From Sideroxydans sp. (GTDB taxonomy: Bacteria > Pseudomonadota > Gammaproteobacteria > Burkholderiales > Gallionellaceae): 64,000 nt of DNA. The notes under the pieces were generated by a model. The model was not told the origin of the DNA. It ran no database searches and saw only the letters and a program-made list of their open reading frames with translations. This document shows positions 8,010 to 16,094 of this stretch, one piece after another. The stretch spans positions 1 through 64,000 of the forward strand of contig VMTA01000004.1 in the NCBI GenBank assembly GCA_013791855.1, in the 5' to 3' direction. Position 1 is the first letter of the stretch, and the number at the start of each line of letters is the position of its first letter. Made by a program: the position numbers and the translations under genes.

Positions 8010-9545
8010 TCATGCGTAGGCGGGTAGGGTGGAGATGCGTGCATCCTCCAGCGCCATGCCGACGGCGTAGTGATATATCACCTGAAACTGTGTGTCTTTT
8101 AAGCCGATCACTTCATGGTCGGCATCGTCGAAGAAACAGCCGATACCGGTGCCGCGCCAACCGGCGGCTTCGGCTTCCAGTGTGATGATGTGGCCCAGCA
8201 TGCCCGCTTCCCAATGCAGATGACGGTAGGCGGCGGGATCGGCTGCGATGGGCGCGGCAAACTCGGCCACCATCATGAAGGTGACGGCGCAATGTGTGGC
8301 GATGTCTTGATGACATGACAAAGTGCGCGCGGTCTTGCCTGCGCGTGCGGCGATCAGTTGATATAGCGGTAGTTCATCATCGGCGCGTTGCCAAGTGAAG
8401 CTGTCACGCATCGCGGCGCGCAAGGAAGCGACGGCAGACTCGGCACGCGGCAATACATACACGCCGGGCGCAACACCTTCAACGCGATGCACCAGCAACA
8501 CCGGATGCACGCGCGGTGTATGCGGCCACAGATTCCACACCGGCGAACCACCTGCTAGCAGTGCGTTCAGCATATGTTTGAGCAGCGCGTGCGGCATCAC
8601 CGACTCGCCATCAAACGCCTGCGCGCTGCGCCGTTTGAGGATGACTTGCGTGGCGCGGATGTCGGCGGCATCGACTTGAATAGAGGCGGTCTGCGGGTAT
8701 GCAGAAGTCGCTGGTGCTGCGCCGCGTGTCGCTGCGGCGACTTCTTCGATCACCGGCCATTGGTACAGCGGTCGCGGATCGAGCAGGCTGGGCGTGCCCG
8801 CGTAGTGCTGCCATGTCGTGGCGGGTGCGTTCTCATCCGCATGCAGCGCCACGATCACTTCCGCTTCTTCCGCTTCCACGTTTGCAAAATCCTCGGCGCG
8901 ATCAACGCCGAGCGCCTGTGCGACCTCGTTGGCATCCAGGCTTAACAAGTGCGGCCGCCAGCCATGCAGCGCTGCCGCGTAACTCACCGCCGCCAGCACA
9001 TGCCCCATATCGAGCTGGCAATAGCGGAAGGCGCGTTCGCCGTATTTCCACGCTTCGCGCCAGTGGATGGAACTGAAGCCCAGCCACACACCGGGCGCGG
9101 AGGCTTCATCGTTCCAGGCGCGGCGTTCGAGCGCGTGAAGCAGGTTTTGATAGTGGTGCAGGCCGTCGGTGATGCCGGGCACTTGCGAGGTGATGAGCCA
9201 ACTTTCGGTGGGATGCAGATTTCCGGAAGAAGGATGCGCGCGCAGCGACCAGCGCGCAGCGCCGTATTCTTTCCATGCGGTGAGGCCGAGCGAGAGACGG
9301 AAGAATGAGCCGAGGCTGTGCGCATCGAACGGCAAAGGTTCACGCTTCGCAGCAAGTTCACCCCATGCGATGTCGCCCGCCAACACCTCGCGCGACAACA
9401 CAGTCTGCGCGCAGCCTGTCCAATCGCGGAACGCTTTGGGCTGTGCCTCCCAGTCCAGTGTGCCGGGGCCTGCAGCGTAGCGATCCAGTGCGTGTTTGCT
9501 GCGCGCGTGATATGCCATCACGAGAGCAGCGCGCGGATCCACCAT
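8010..9545 (-). CDS. SagB/ThcOx-type double nitroreductase-family protein
   Basis: 511 aa, about twice the length of a single nitroreductase domain. The N-terminal half (about 85-260) has RAHPSSGNLHPTESWL, the usual SagB-family signature around the FMN site; the C-terminal half (about 300-500) repeats the fold (VILKRRSAQAFDGE...WEAGMLGHIITLEAEAAGWRGTGIGCFFDD). Members are FMN oxidoreductases; SagB/ThcOx enzymes oxidise azolines in peptide maturation, but no precursor peptide or YcaO partner is present here. It starts two bases after the NifZ-like stop codon, so it belongs to the SIR2-hemerythrin-NifZ operon. The likely job is a redox reaction in nitrogenase support; substrate unknown. Confidence 0.8.
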   Translation of the reverse strand: MVDPRAALVMAYHARSKHALDRYAAGPGTLDWEAQPKAFRDWTGCAQTVLSREVLAGDIAWGELAAKREPLPFDAHSLGSFFRLSLGLTAWKEYGAARWSLRAHPSSGNLHPTESWLITSQVPGITDGLHHYQNLLHALERRAWNDEASAPGVWLGFSSIHWREAWKYGERAFRYCQLDMGHVLAAVSYAAALHGWRPHLLSLDANEVAQALGVDRAEDFANVEAEEAEVIVALHADENAPATTWQHYAGTPSLLDPRPLYQWPVIEEVAAATRGAAPATSAYPQTASIQVDAADIRATQVILKRRSAQAFDGESVMPHALLKHMLNALLAGGSPVWNLWPHTPRVHPVLLVHRVEGVAPGVYVLPRAESAVASLRAAMRDSFTWQRADDELPLYQLIAARAGKTARTLSCHQDIATHCAVTFMMVAEFAAPIAADPAAYRHLHWEAGMLGHIITLEAEAAGWRGTGIGCFFDDADHEVIGLKDTQFQVIYHYAVGMALEDARISTLPAYA

Positions 9546-9547
9546 CC

Positions 9548-9817
9548 TTAGTTCAGTCCGCTCAATTCGTCAGTCAGACAACCGATGGGTTCGCCCAGCG
9601 TGCCCTCGGCATTGATCTCGAAGCGCACCAGATAGATCTCTTCGTCCGGCAGTTCCTTGGCGTGACCGACGTTGACCACCACGCCGCGCGTACCGGCCGC
9701 GGCCAGCAATGCGCCCACCGCCACATCGGGGATGCCGCTCTCGCCGGTCTCTTCCATCGGTTCGTTGAAAAGGTCGTATGCGGCGAACACCATATCGCCC
9801 ATGTTGTACATGCTCAT
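9548..9817 (-). CDS. nifZ: NifZ-family protein
   Basis: 89 aa. The core GVVVNVG...EEIYLVRFE...LGEPIGCLTDEL matches the SH3-like NifZ fold, which helps mature the second P-cluster of NifDK in Azotobacter. The N-terminal part (MYNMGDMVFAAYDLFNE) also fits the usual opening of NifZ, where the strand following MG-D starts the barrel. The ATG overlaps the hemerythrin stop (ATGA) and the stop is two bases before the SagB-type start, so translation is coupled on both sides. Assignment rests on these short motifs, so some uncertainty remains. Confidence 0.72.
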   Translation of the reverse strand: MSMYNMGDMVFAAYDLFNEPMEETGESGIPDVAVGALLAAAGTRGVVVNVGHAKELPDEEIYLVRFEINAEGTLGEPIGCLTDELSGLN

Positions 9818-10218
9818 ACCGTCTCCTTCTGTTTCTTCAGGTGCATCGCCAATGCCGCGTCCATCATCGCGACGTGCGTGTCGAACCAGTCCATCAGGCC
9901 TTCCTTCACATAGGCACGCACCAGCGGCAGGTGACCGCGCTTGAGGCTGCGGTTGAGCTGTTGCATCTCGCCCAGCACGCGGTGATGCTCGCCTTCGTGT
10001 TCCGGCAGGCCGCGATATTTCGATTCGCGCATCAGTTTACCCTCTGCGATGAAATGTTCACGCGTATGTGCCACCAGCGTCTGGAACAGCGCGGGGAACT
10101 CGGCCGGACTGGCGGCGTTGAGCGCGGCCACCTGCGCGATGAATTCGCGGTGCGTGTCGTCGAACTCCGCCATACCTATCGTATGGCGCGCGTCGTCCCA
10201 TACAGCCGGATGCGTCAT
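9814..10218 (-). CDS. Bacteriohemerythrin
   Basis: 134 aa single-domain hemerythrin. The di-iron ligand pattern is visible: H in DDTHREF (about residue 23), HTREHF (about 50-55), HEGEHHRVL (about 73-81) and WFDTHVAMMD (about 111-120). It should bind O2 reversibly, or sense it, in the cytosol. The start overlaps the SIR2-like stop codon by four bases and its own stop overlaps the NifZ-like start. In a nif accessory operon, O2 buffering or delivery control to protect nitrogenase is the simplest inference. Confidence 0.9.
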   Translation of the reverse strand: MTHPAVWDDARHTIGMAEFDDTHREFIAQVAALNAASPAEFPALFQTLVAHTREHFIAEGKLMRESKYRGLPEHEGEHHRVLGEMQQLNRSLKRGHLPLVRAYVKEGLMDWFDTHVAMMDAALAMHLKKQKETV

Positions 10219-11072
10219 GCAGCTTCCAGTGTGGTGTTCACGCCCTGTGCCGCGCTGAGGAAGTCGGTCACATCGGCGTTCACGATCTCGATGTTGAGAC
10301 GGTCGAGGTAGCGTTTCTCCTTGTCGGTCGGATGCGGGATCAGCGCCCAGCCTGCTGGCTTGTCCGCGCCGAAGATGATGTCGGAGAACACCATGCGGTC
10401 GGTGTCTCGGTTCAGGCGCAGGCCCAGTGTCACGTAGCGTTTGTTCTGGCGCGAGCGCTTGATGAAGGACGGGATGGCGAAGCCGCCCATCAGCTCTGTG
10501 ATGTAGTCGACGAAGTCGGCGTCGGACGCGATGTAGTTCGATTCCGGTGTGGGCGTTCCCAAGGGTTTGAACAGGATGGGCAGGCTGCTGTCGACCGCTT
10601 CCTGTTCGACGGAGGTGTAGCTGGTGCCGTCGTAATGGAACAGGCGGAAGCGGAATGCCGTGCCAGACATGCGCGCGATGCCCACCACCAGCGTGTGCGG
10701 TGTGCCCGCATATTGCAGTTGCATCTGCGTGTCACGATTGGCATCGATCATGTAGGGCAGCTTCTGCTCTCCCAGCCAGGCATGCAGGGGCGAGGTGCTC
10801 CACTTTGTGTCTTTATAGGTCGCGTCGAGGAAGTTGTTCACTGCCTTGCGGCCGCGCTTCAATTCGATGTTCATCGCCGCGCGCGGGAATTCGTACATCA
10901 GCTTCGGTGCCATCGGCTGGCCGTTGTTCATCGCCAGAATCAGGCTGTCGCTGTCGGCGGGGATCGCTTTGCCGGTCGGGTCGGTCACGCCGTTCAGCGC
11001 GCCGGGCCCGAGGTAAGGTATGACGCTACCATCGCGCAGGCCGGAAAAGATGTCGTCGAATGCAGTGCTCAT
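10215..11072 (-). CDS. SIR2-like domain protein, first gene of a nif accessory operon
   Basis: 285 aa. The N-terminus (SGLRDGSVIPYLGPGAL) resembles the opening of SIR2-like Rossmann domains (the GAGAS-type NAD loop), but the canonical catalytic His and zinc-finger cysteines of deacetylase sirtuins are not evident. The rest has no motif I can name. It starts with a CAGGAG Shine-Dalgarno and is preceded by a sigma54-type promoter (11110-11125). It is the first of four overlapping genes (SIR2-like, hemerythrin, NifZ-like, SagB-type). Biochemical role unknown; NAD binding or hydrolysis is possible. Confidence 0.68.
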   Translation of the reverse strand: MSTAFDDIFSGLRDGSVIPYLGPGALNGVTDPTGKAIPADSDSLILAMNNGQPMAPKLMYEFPRAAMNIELKRGRKAVNNFLDATYKDTKWSTSPLHAWLGEQKLPYMIDANRDTQMQLQYAGTPHTLVVGIARMSGTAFRFRLFHYDGTSYTSVEQEAVDSSLPILFKPLGTPTPESNYIASDADFVDYITELMGGFAIPSFIKRSRQNKRYVTLGLRLNRDTDRMVFSDIIFGADKPAGWALIPHPTDKEKRYLDRLNIEIVNADVTDFLSAAQGVNTTLEAA

Positions 11073-11109
11073 GGGGTGTGACTCCTGTCAGTAGGGATGC
11101 CATACCATT

Positions 11110-11125
11110 CGCAATAATCGCGCCA
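11110..11125 (-). promoter_or_regulatory. Sigma54 (-24/-12) promoter for the SIR2-hemerythrin-NifZ-SagB operon
   Basis: On the minus strand the sequence reads TGGCGC-GATTA-TTGC, one mismatch from TGGCAC-N5-TTGC with exact GG-N10-GC spacing. It is 38 bp upstream of the first start codon. No perfect TGT-N10-ACA NifA site was found upstream; a one-mismatch version (GGT-N10-ACA, ending near 11186) lies about 50-60 bp further up, overlapping the hairpin there. Confidence 0.7.
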
Positions 11126-11179
11126 GCCATGCGAAGCCTGTAACAGCGGGGTTTGTAGGGCAGGGAACTTGGTAGCAAA

Positions 11180-11206
11180 CCCGACAAAGGCCAAGCCGTT
11201 GTCGGG
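11180..11206 (-). terminator. Hairpin/terminator after the Fe-S protein gene
   Basis: CCCGACAA and TTGTCGGG form a perfect 8-bp stem, 28 bp beyond the Fe-S gene stop. The T tail on the minus strand is short (TTTGCT), so termination may be partial. It separates the GST/Fe-S pair from the SIR2-led operon. Confidence 0.5.
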
Positions 11207-11233
11207 AACGGGTACGGGGGTAGAGCGGATCGC

Positions 11234-12616
11234 TTACTGGATCGCGCGTTGCAACACCTGCGCCAGATGTTGAGATTCGCGCGCTGCGCCGTCGCGGATC
11301 TGGTGGCGGCAACTGGTGCCGTTGGCGACCAGCAGCGTGTCGGCCTCGGCGGCGCGTACCTTGGGTAGCAATGAGAGTTCGCCCATCTGCATAGCCACGT
11401 CGTAATGCTCCGCCTCCATGCCGAACGAACCGGCCATACCGCAGCAGCTCGATTCGATGAATTTCACCTGCAAGCCCGGTAGCAGCCCCAATACTTTTTC
11501 CATCGCTGGCATCGCACCGAACGCCTTCTGGTGACAGTGGCCGTGTACCAGAACTTTCCCCGTCAGTGGCTTGAGCGGCAAGGTGAGCCTCTTGGCATCG
11601 TGCTCGCGCGCGAGAAACTCCTCCAGCAGCAATGCAGCATTGGCGACCTTGCCCACGCGCTCGCCCAATCCCAGCGAGTGGTATTCGTCGCGCAGCATCA
11701 GCAGGCAGGAAGGCTCCAGCCCGATGATGGGCAAGCCGCGTTCCGCGAACGGAGTCAGCACATCCAACAAACGTGTCGCTTCGGCGCGTGCCTCGTCTAT
11801 CAATCCATTGGAGTGGAACGTGCGGCCGCAGCACAGCGCGCGTTCGCCTGCAGCAGGTTGTGCGATGTGCACCGTGTAGCCCGCGGTCTGGAATACATCC
11901 AATGCCGCCTGCGCGATCTGCGGATCGAGATGGTTGGAGAAGGTATCCACCAGTAGCACGACCTCGCGTGCGCCGTCGGTCGCCGTGAGCGATTGGGATT
12001 TCGTGGAAATGAAATCGCGCGCTGCCGCTTTGGGCAGTGAACGTTTCGCGGCGATGCCCAGCCAACTTTCCATCGCCTTCGCGATCAGCGGTACACGTTT
12101 GCGAAAAGTGCACACCCAGTTGAGAAGTTTCAGATACTTCGCGTAGCGCGGTATGAAAGCAAACATACGCTCACGTAGTGGCACATGTCCGAGTTGGTGC
12201 CAACGCTGCGCCATCGCTTCCACGCGTAGCAACGCCATGTCCACACCATGCGGGCATTCGCTTTTGCAGCCTTTGCAACTCACGCAATATTCCATCGCCT
12301 CGGCCAGCTCTTCACTCAGGAACGGATGCTCACCCAGCTCGCCATCGAGCGCGGCCTTGAGCGTGACGGCGCGATGATGGGTGGAATGTTTCTCGTCGTC
12401 GGTGACGCGATAGCTGGGACACATCACGCCTTTGTCTTTGTCCTGACAATGGCGCTTGCCCATACACACAGCTGCTGCCTTGGCATAACCGCCGCCTGAA
12501 GCGGGTGCGGCTTCGCTCTCGCCAAAGCCACCGAAATCGAAGCTGCCAAAACTGCCGTAGCTCTCGTAGCCCGACCAATCGAGCTTGGTCTGAATCTGTG
12601 CAGGCTTCTCGCTCAT
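11234..12616 (-). CDS. Fe-S oxidoreductase subunit with CCG domains (GlpC/GlcF-like)
   Basis: 460 aa from the ATG at 12616, which overlaps the GST stop (ATGA); the longer frame is rejected. Two Cys clusters (about residues 42-65: CMGKRHCQDKDKGVMCPSY; about 116-127: CVSCKGCKSECP) should bind Fe-S clusters. Two CCG segments follow (ALCCGRTFHSNG near 260; SSCCGMAGSFG near 385), as in heterodisulfide reductase B, GlpC and the C-terminal half of YdiJ/D-lactate dehydrogenases. No FAD domain is fused or adjacent, so it is an electron-transfer half looking for a partner. Association with the nif accessory genes is by position. Confidence 0.82.
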   Translation of the reverse strand: MSEKPAQIQTKLDWSGYESYGSFGSFDFGGFGESEAAPASGGGYAKAAAVCMGKRHCQDKDKGVMCPSYRVTDDEKHSTHHRAVTLKAALDGELGEHPFLSEELAEAMEYCVSCKGCKSECPHGVDMALLRVEAMAQRWHQLGHVPLRERMFAFIPRYAKYLKLLNWVCTFRKRVPLIAKAMESWLGIAAKRSLPKAAARDFISTKSQSLTATDGAREVVLLVDTFSNHLDPQIAQAALDVFQTAGYTVHIAQPAAGERALCCGRTFHSNGLIDEARAEATRLLDVLTPFAERGLPIIGLEPSCLLMLRDEYHSLGLGERVGKVANAALLLEEFLAREHDAKRLTLPLKPLTGKVLVHGHCHQKAFGAMPAMEKVLGLLPGLQVKFIESSCCGMAGSFGMEAEHYDVAMQMGELSLLPKVRAAEADTLLVANGTSCRHQIRDGAARESQHLAQVLQRAIQ

Positions 12617-13230
12617 ACCCGGTAACCTTCTTCCATCAACACCCTGCGCACCGCAGGGCGTTGCAACATGCGCCGGTAATGCGCCAAGCAATTCGGAGGC
12701 AGTTCCAGCTTGATCTTGTCCGCCCAGAACTCCACATAGAACAAGGCCGCATCGGCGATGCTGAAACTGCCGACGACGTATTCCTTGCCAGCTAATACGT
12801 CGTTCATCAGCGCAAGCCCCTTACTCACGATCTCGCGCCCGCGCGCCTGGATCGCCGCGTGTTCGGCTGTGTTGGGTGAATAATTCTCGGTAGTGAAGAT
12901 GCGCGTGTAGCCGGAACCGTGGATCGTGCCCACCACGTAATCCAGCGTTTCAATCACCCGCACCTCGCCCTCGATGTCATCCGGTAGCAACTTCGCTTTG
13001 GGATATGCACGTGCCAGCCACCATGCGATGGCCTGGAATTCGGTGATGACCGAACCGTCGTCGCGCACCAGCGTCGGGATGGTGCCCTTGGGATTCACCG
13101 CCAGATTCACCGGCCGCAGATGATCGCCCGCCATCAGATTCACCAGAGTCACCTCGAACACCAGCTCCAGTTCTTCGAGCAGGATATGGATACCGGTCGA
13201 GCAAGAGCCGGGCGTCATGTAGAACTTCAT
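12613..13230 (-). CDS. Glutathione S-transferase family protein
   Basis: 205 aa from the ATG at 13230 (MKFYMTPGSCSTGIHILLEE). The thioredoxin-like N-domain has the catalytic-loop pattern near residues 5-15 and the cis-Pro/Glu-Ser-type segment (GTIPTLVRDDGSVITEFQAI); the helical C-domain ends YRRMLQRPAVRRVLMEEG. GST-like genes are recurrent companions of nif clusters; a role in thiol or cofactor protection is plausible but untested. Its stop overlaps the Fe-S protein start. A TGT-N10-ACA sequence (13282-13297) lies just upstream, but I found no matching sigma54 promoter. Confidence 0.85.
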   Translation of the reverse strand: MKFYMTPGSCSTGIHILLEELELVFEVTLVNLMAGDHLRPVNLAVNPKGTIPTLVRDDGSVITEFQAIAWWLARAYPKAKLLPDDIEGEVRVIETLDYVVGTIHGSGYTRIFTTENYSPNTAEHAAIQARGREIVSKGLALMNDVLAGKEYVVGSFSIADAALFYVEFWADKIKLELPPNCLAHYRRMLQRPAVRRVLMEEGYRV

Positions 13231-13607
13231 CGTCTTTTCCTGAATAAATATCGAACGCGACTCGGCAAAAAGCGCCGGCAATGTCGGATTGCCTACAACC
13301 GTGATGCGCCACCTGAGAAGTCGGCAGATGTTGGGGTTGCGGGAATCAGACTGATGTCAGCCGATGTTGCAGAGCGCTACAGGGAGGTATTGAGCAAGAA
13401 GCCGGCCAGTGATGCAGGTGCGGGCGGCAAAAGAAAGTTCGTTCCACGGGAAATTATCGGCTTGCAACTCGGTTGGCGAGGTATAAAATCCATCCCAACT
13501 ATAAATAGTGACGGCATCCACTAAATGAGCCGGCCTCCTTTCCTCGAGATTATTTCCATCGGCAAGTCAGATGGTCGGCTTCCTTTCGACTTTCAGGATA
13601 TGAACCT
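13231..13607. other. Intergenic region between GST and PAS-GGDEF genes
   Basis: 377 bp between divergent genes. It holds a TGT-N10-ACA sequence at 13282-13297 (NifA-site-like; such sites occur by chance about once per 4 kb) and a short plus-strand ORF at 13354-13524. No -24/-12 promoter was found in either direction. Nothing else is recognisable. Confidence 0.5.
13354..13524 (+). CDS. Possible small ORF, unknown
   Basis: 56 codons starting MSADVAERYREVLSK, with a GGGAA-like Shine-Dalgarno a few bases upstream. Residue composition is plausible for a real small basic protein (VPREIIGLQLGWRG), but nothing identifies it. It could also be a remnant of a longer gene, since the same frame is open for some distance upstream into the GST gene on the other strand. 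Weak call. Confidence 0.25.
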   Translation: MSADVAERYREVLSKKPASDAGAGGKRKFVPREIIGLQLGWRGIKSIPTINSDGIH

Positions 13608-15125
13608 ATGGCCGATGATTCCAAGACACTGATCATGAAAGAGCCCCGCCAGTCGGCGGTATGGATGCTGACCGTATTGGCGGTGTCCGTATTCATCATC
13701 GAAGTAATGGTGATGGTCCTTTTGCCATCTCTGCCACCCATGTCCGAGACGGCAAGGGCGATGATCGATGCGGCCATGCTCTCGCTGTTCCTTTTTCCAA
13801 TATTCTATTTTCTGGTCTTCAGGCCGCTGATCGTCAATATCACCGAGCGCAGGATGGCCGAGGAGGCGCTGCGCGAAAGCGAGATGCGTTTCCGCAGGAT
13901 GGCAGACCACGCTCCCGCACTCATCTGGCTGTCGGATACCCGGAACATGGGCATCTGGTACAACAAACACTGGCTCGACTATACGGGCCGCAGCATGGGG
14001 CAGGAGTTGGGCTTCGGCTGGCTGGAGGGTATGCATCCGGAGGACCGGGCACGCAGTGCGGCTTTTTGTCAGACCTCTTTCGACGCGCGCAAAAAGTTCG
14101 AGATGGAGTTCCGCCTGCGCCGAGCCGACGGAAAATACGCCTGGATAGCCGATGTCGGGGTGCCGCGTTTCGACGATAGCGGCGAATTCCTCGGATATAT
14201 AGGCTATTGCTGGGACATCAATAGCCGGAAAGCGACCGAAGCCAGATTGCAACTTGCCGCGAACGTGTTCACGCATGCGCGCGAGGGGATACTGATCGCG
14301 GATGCGGACGGCGCCATCATCGATGTCAACGACACCTTCACCCGTATCACCGGCTATGGCCGCGAAGAGGTGCTGGGCAAGAATCCCCGGATACTTCAAT
14401 CCGGTCGCCAGCCCCCCGAGTTCTATACAGCCATGTGGCATGAACTCCTCGAGAACGGCCACTGGACCGGGGAAATGTGGAACCGGCGCAAGAGCGGCGA
14501 GGTCTTTGCCGAGATGCTCACCATCAGTGCCGTATACGCCGCCGACAAAGTCATACAGAACTATGTCGCCTTGTTCACCGATATCACCTCGATGAAGGAA
14601 CATCAGCGCGAGCTTGAGCACATCGCACACTTCGATGCGCTGACCGGTCTGCCCAATCGCATACTGCTGGGCGACCGCTTGCACCAGGCCATGGCTCAAA
14701 GCCAGCGCCGCAATCAACCGCTGGCGGTGGTGTTCGTCGATCTGGACGGATTCAAAACAGTGAATGACACCCACGGTCACAAGATCGGTGATGAACTGCT
14801 CATCATCGTCTCGCAGCGTATGAGGTCTGTACTGCGCGAGGGGGACACGCTGGCGCGTATCGGCGGCGACGAATTCGTGGCGGTACTGGTCGATCTTGAG
14901 ATGCCACAGGATTGGCAGCAACTGATCTCCCGTCTATTGGAAGCCGCCTCGGCGCCTGTTCAGATCAGTGATTTTGAAGTGAATGTATCCGCCAGCATCG
15001 GCGTAACACTCTATCCTGAAGATTATTCCGATGCCGATATCCTGATGCGGCATGCAGACCAAGCGATGTATCTGGCAAAACAGGCAGGCAAGAATTGCTA
15101 TCGCCTCTTTGATGCGGGCCGGTAA
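13608..15125 (+). CDS. Membrane diguanylate cyclase with two PAS domains
   Basis: 505 aa. Two hydrophobic helices at about residues 20-45 and 54-78 anchor it. PAS/PAC 1 at about 85-200, PAS 2 at about 210-325, GGDEF at about 340-500. The catalytic motif is GGDEF (ARIGGDEFVAVL), with an RxxD inhibitory site (REGD) five residues before. No EAL domain follows. It should synthesise c-di-GMP in response to a PAS-sensed cue such as redox or O2; no haem or FAD ligand can be assigned from sequence. It lies between the nif accessory block and draT. Confidence 0.9.
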   Translation: MADDSKTLIMKEPRQSAVWMLTVLAVSVFIIEVMVMVLLPSLPPMSETARAMIDAAMLSLFLFPIFYFLVFRPLIVNITERRMAEEALRESEMRFRRMADHAPALIWLSDTRNMGIWYNKHWLDYTGRSMGQELGFGWLEGMHPEDRARSAAFCQTSFDARKKFEMEFRLRRADGKYAWIADVGVPRFDDSGEFLGYIGYCWDINSRKATEARLQLAANVFTHAREGILIADADGAIIDVNDTFTRITGYGREEVLGKNPRILQSGRQPPEFYTAMWHELLENGHWTGEMWNRRKSGEVFAEMLTISAVYAADKVIQNYVALFTDITSMKEHQRELEHIAHFDALTGLPNRILLGDRLHQAMAQSQRRNQPLAVVFVDLDGFKTVNDTHGHKIGDELLIIVSQRMRSVLREGDTLARIGGDEFVAVLVDLEMPQDWQQLISRLLEAASAPVQISDFEVNVSASIGVTLYPEDYSDADILMRHADQAMYLAKQAGKNCYRLFDAGR

Positions 15126-15174
15126 AGTCTAGTCAGAAGGACTTGATCGCCAAGTTCCGCTTCAAGTCGGCTGG

Positions 15175-16065
15175 TTAGTACGCCGCAATACTCACCTCAT
15201 ACACACCGCCCACCACGGTGTACTCGTCCTCCCCCTGCAACATCCCGGGTAGCAATCTCGTGTAGCAGAACACTTTCGACAACGGCACTTGTGCGGTGAG
15301 CAGGTGGTCGCCGAATTCGTCGGCGCGTTCGCGGTTGGCGGTGAAGGAGTTGAGGTTGTTGAGCAGGACGATGCGGTGATTGTTGTCCAGCGTGGCGAGA
15401 GTCTCGTGTTCGTCCATGCGGTTTGCGCCGCGATATAGCGTGAGGTGTGTCTGGCCGGGATGCTGTCTTGTGAGTTCGTATTGGCAGTAGGTGTAGAGCA
15501 GGTCGAACTGGGATTCGAGGGCGTTGGTGCCGTACAGGGCGGTTGCGCGTTTCTCCAGGTAGCCTCGGTATGCCTCGCCGGAGAAGTCTCTGATCTGTCC
15601 GCCGTGGTGTCTGGGCAGCAAGCCGAACCTTGATTCCACCCAGCCTTTCAACGCCGCGCCTTCCGTGCCGTCCGAATCGAAACTCCAGCCGCGCATCATG
15701 CGCAGGTAGTCGGCCTTTTGCCGTTTGTGCAGGGTGCTGTCGGTGTAGCCCGCTTGTTCCGGTTGGTCCAGATAGAACGATGCATTCATATGGATGCTGA
15801 ATGCGCGGGCGCGTTCGTTTGCATCGTCCAGCTTATCCAGTAGTTCGAACAATCCGCGATGGAACTGCGCGACGCCGTCGAGTTCGAGCGGCACGGGGGC
15901 GCGCTGGAAGGTGAGGCCGCCGAGGATGTCGGCGGGCAGATTGCAGCGGTTGATGGGCAGGCGGGCGTAGCGCGGCAGGCTTGTCGTTACTCCTACAAAG
16001 CGCTCGTCCTTGTTGTGTTCCCCATCCCCTTTGTGGGTTTGCGCTTGAGTGGAATTACGTTTCAT
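15175..16065 (-). CDS. draT: Dinitrogenase reductase ADP-ribosyltransferase
   Basis: 296 aa from the ATG at 16065; the longer frame uses a TTG and overlaps the nifH promoter, so it is rejected. The segment NRCNLPADILGGLTFQRAPVPLELDGV is the hallmark DraT N-terminus, and the internal YRGANR and NNLNSFTANRERADEFGD segments fit the ADP-ribosyltransferase NAD site. DraT adds ADP-ribose to the cluster-side Arg of NifH to switch nitrogenase off on ammonium or energy stress. It is divergent from nifH. The partner hydrolase gene draG is not adjacent and not in this window. No clear Shine-Dalgarno is seen. Confidence 0.9.
   Translation of the reverse strand: MKRNSTQAQTHKGDGEHNKDERFVGVTTSLPRYARLPINRCNLPADILGGLTFQRAPVPLELDGVAQFHRGLFELLDKLDDANERARAFSIHMNASFYLDQPEQAGYTDSTLHKRQKADYLRMMRGWSFDSDGTEGAALKGWVESRFGLLPRHHGGQIRDFSGEAYRGYLEKRATALYGTNALESQFDLLYTYCQYELTRQHPGQTHLTLYRGANRMDEHETLATLDNNHRIVLLNNLNSFTANRERADEFGDHLLTAQVPLSKVFCYTRLLPGMLQGEDEYTVVGGVYEVSIAAY
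15982..15997 (+). promoter_or_regulatory. NifA upstream activator site for nifH
   Basis: TGT-CGTTACTCCT-ACA matches the NifA consensus TGT-N10-ACA exactly and sits 98 bp upstream of the -24 element, the usual distance for looping activation. It lies within the first codons of the divergent draT gene. Confidence 0.85.
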
Positions 16066-16094
16066 TTCAGTCGCTTGGGGTTTTGTAAGGGGGG

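Noticed and set aside
13593-14921. A 442-codon open frame on the minus strand across the PAS-GGDEF gene
   Set aside because: It lies opposite a gene with complete PAS and GGDEF motifs. GC-rich codon structure keeps antisense frames open; the translation is His/Gln-rich and has no recognisable domain.
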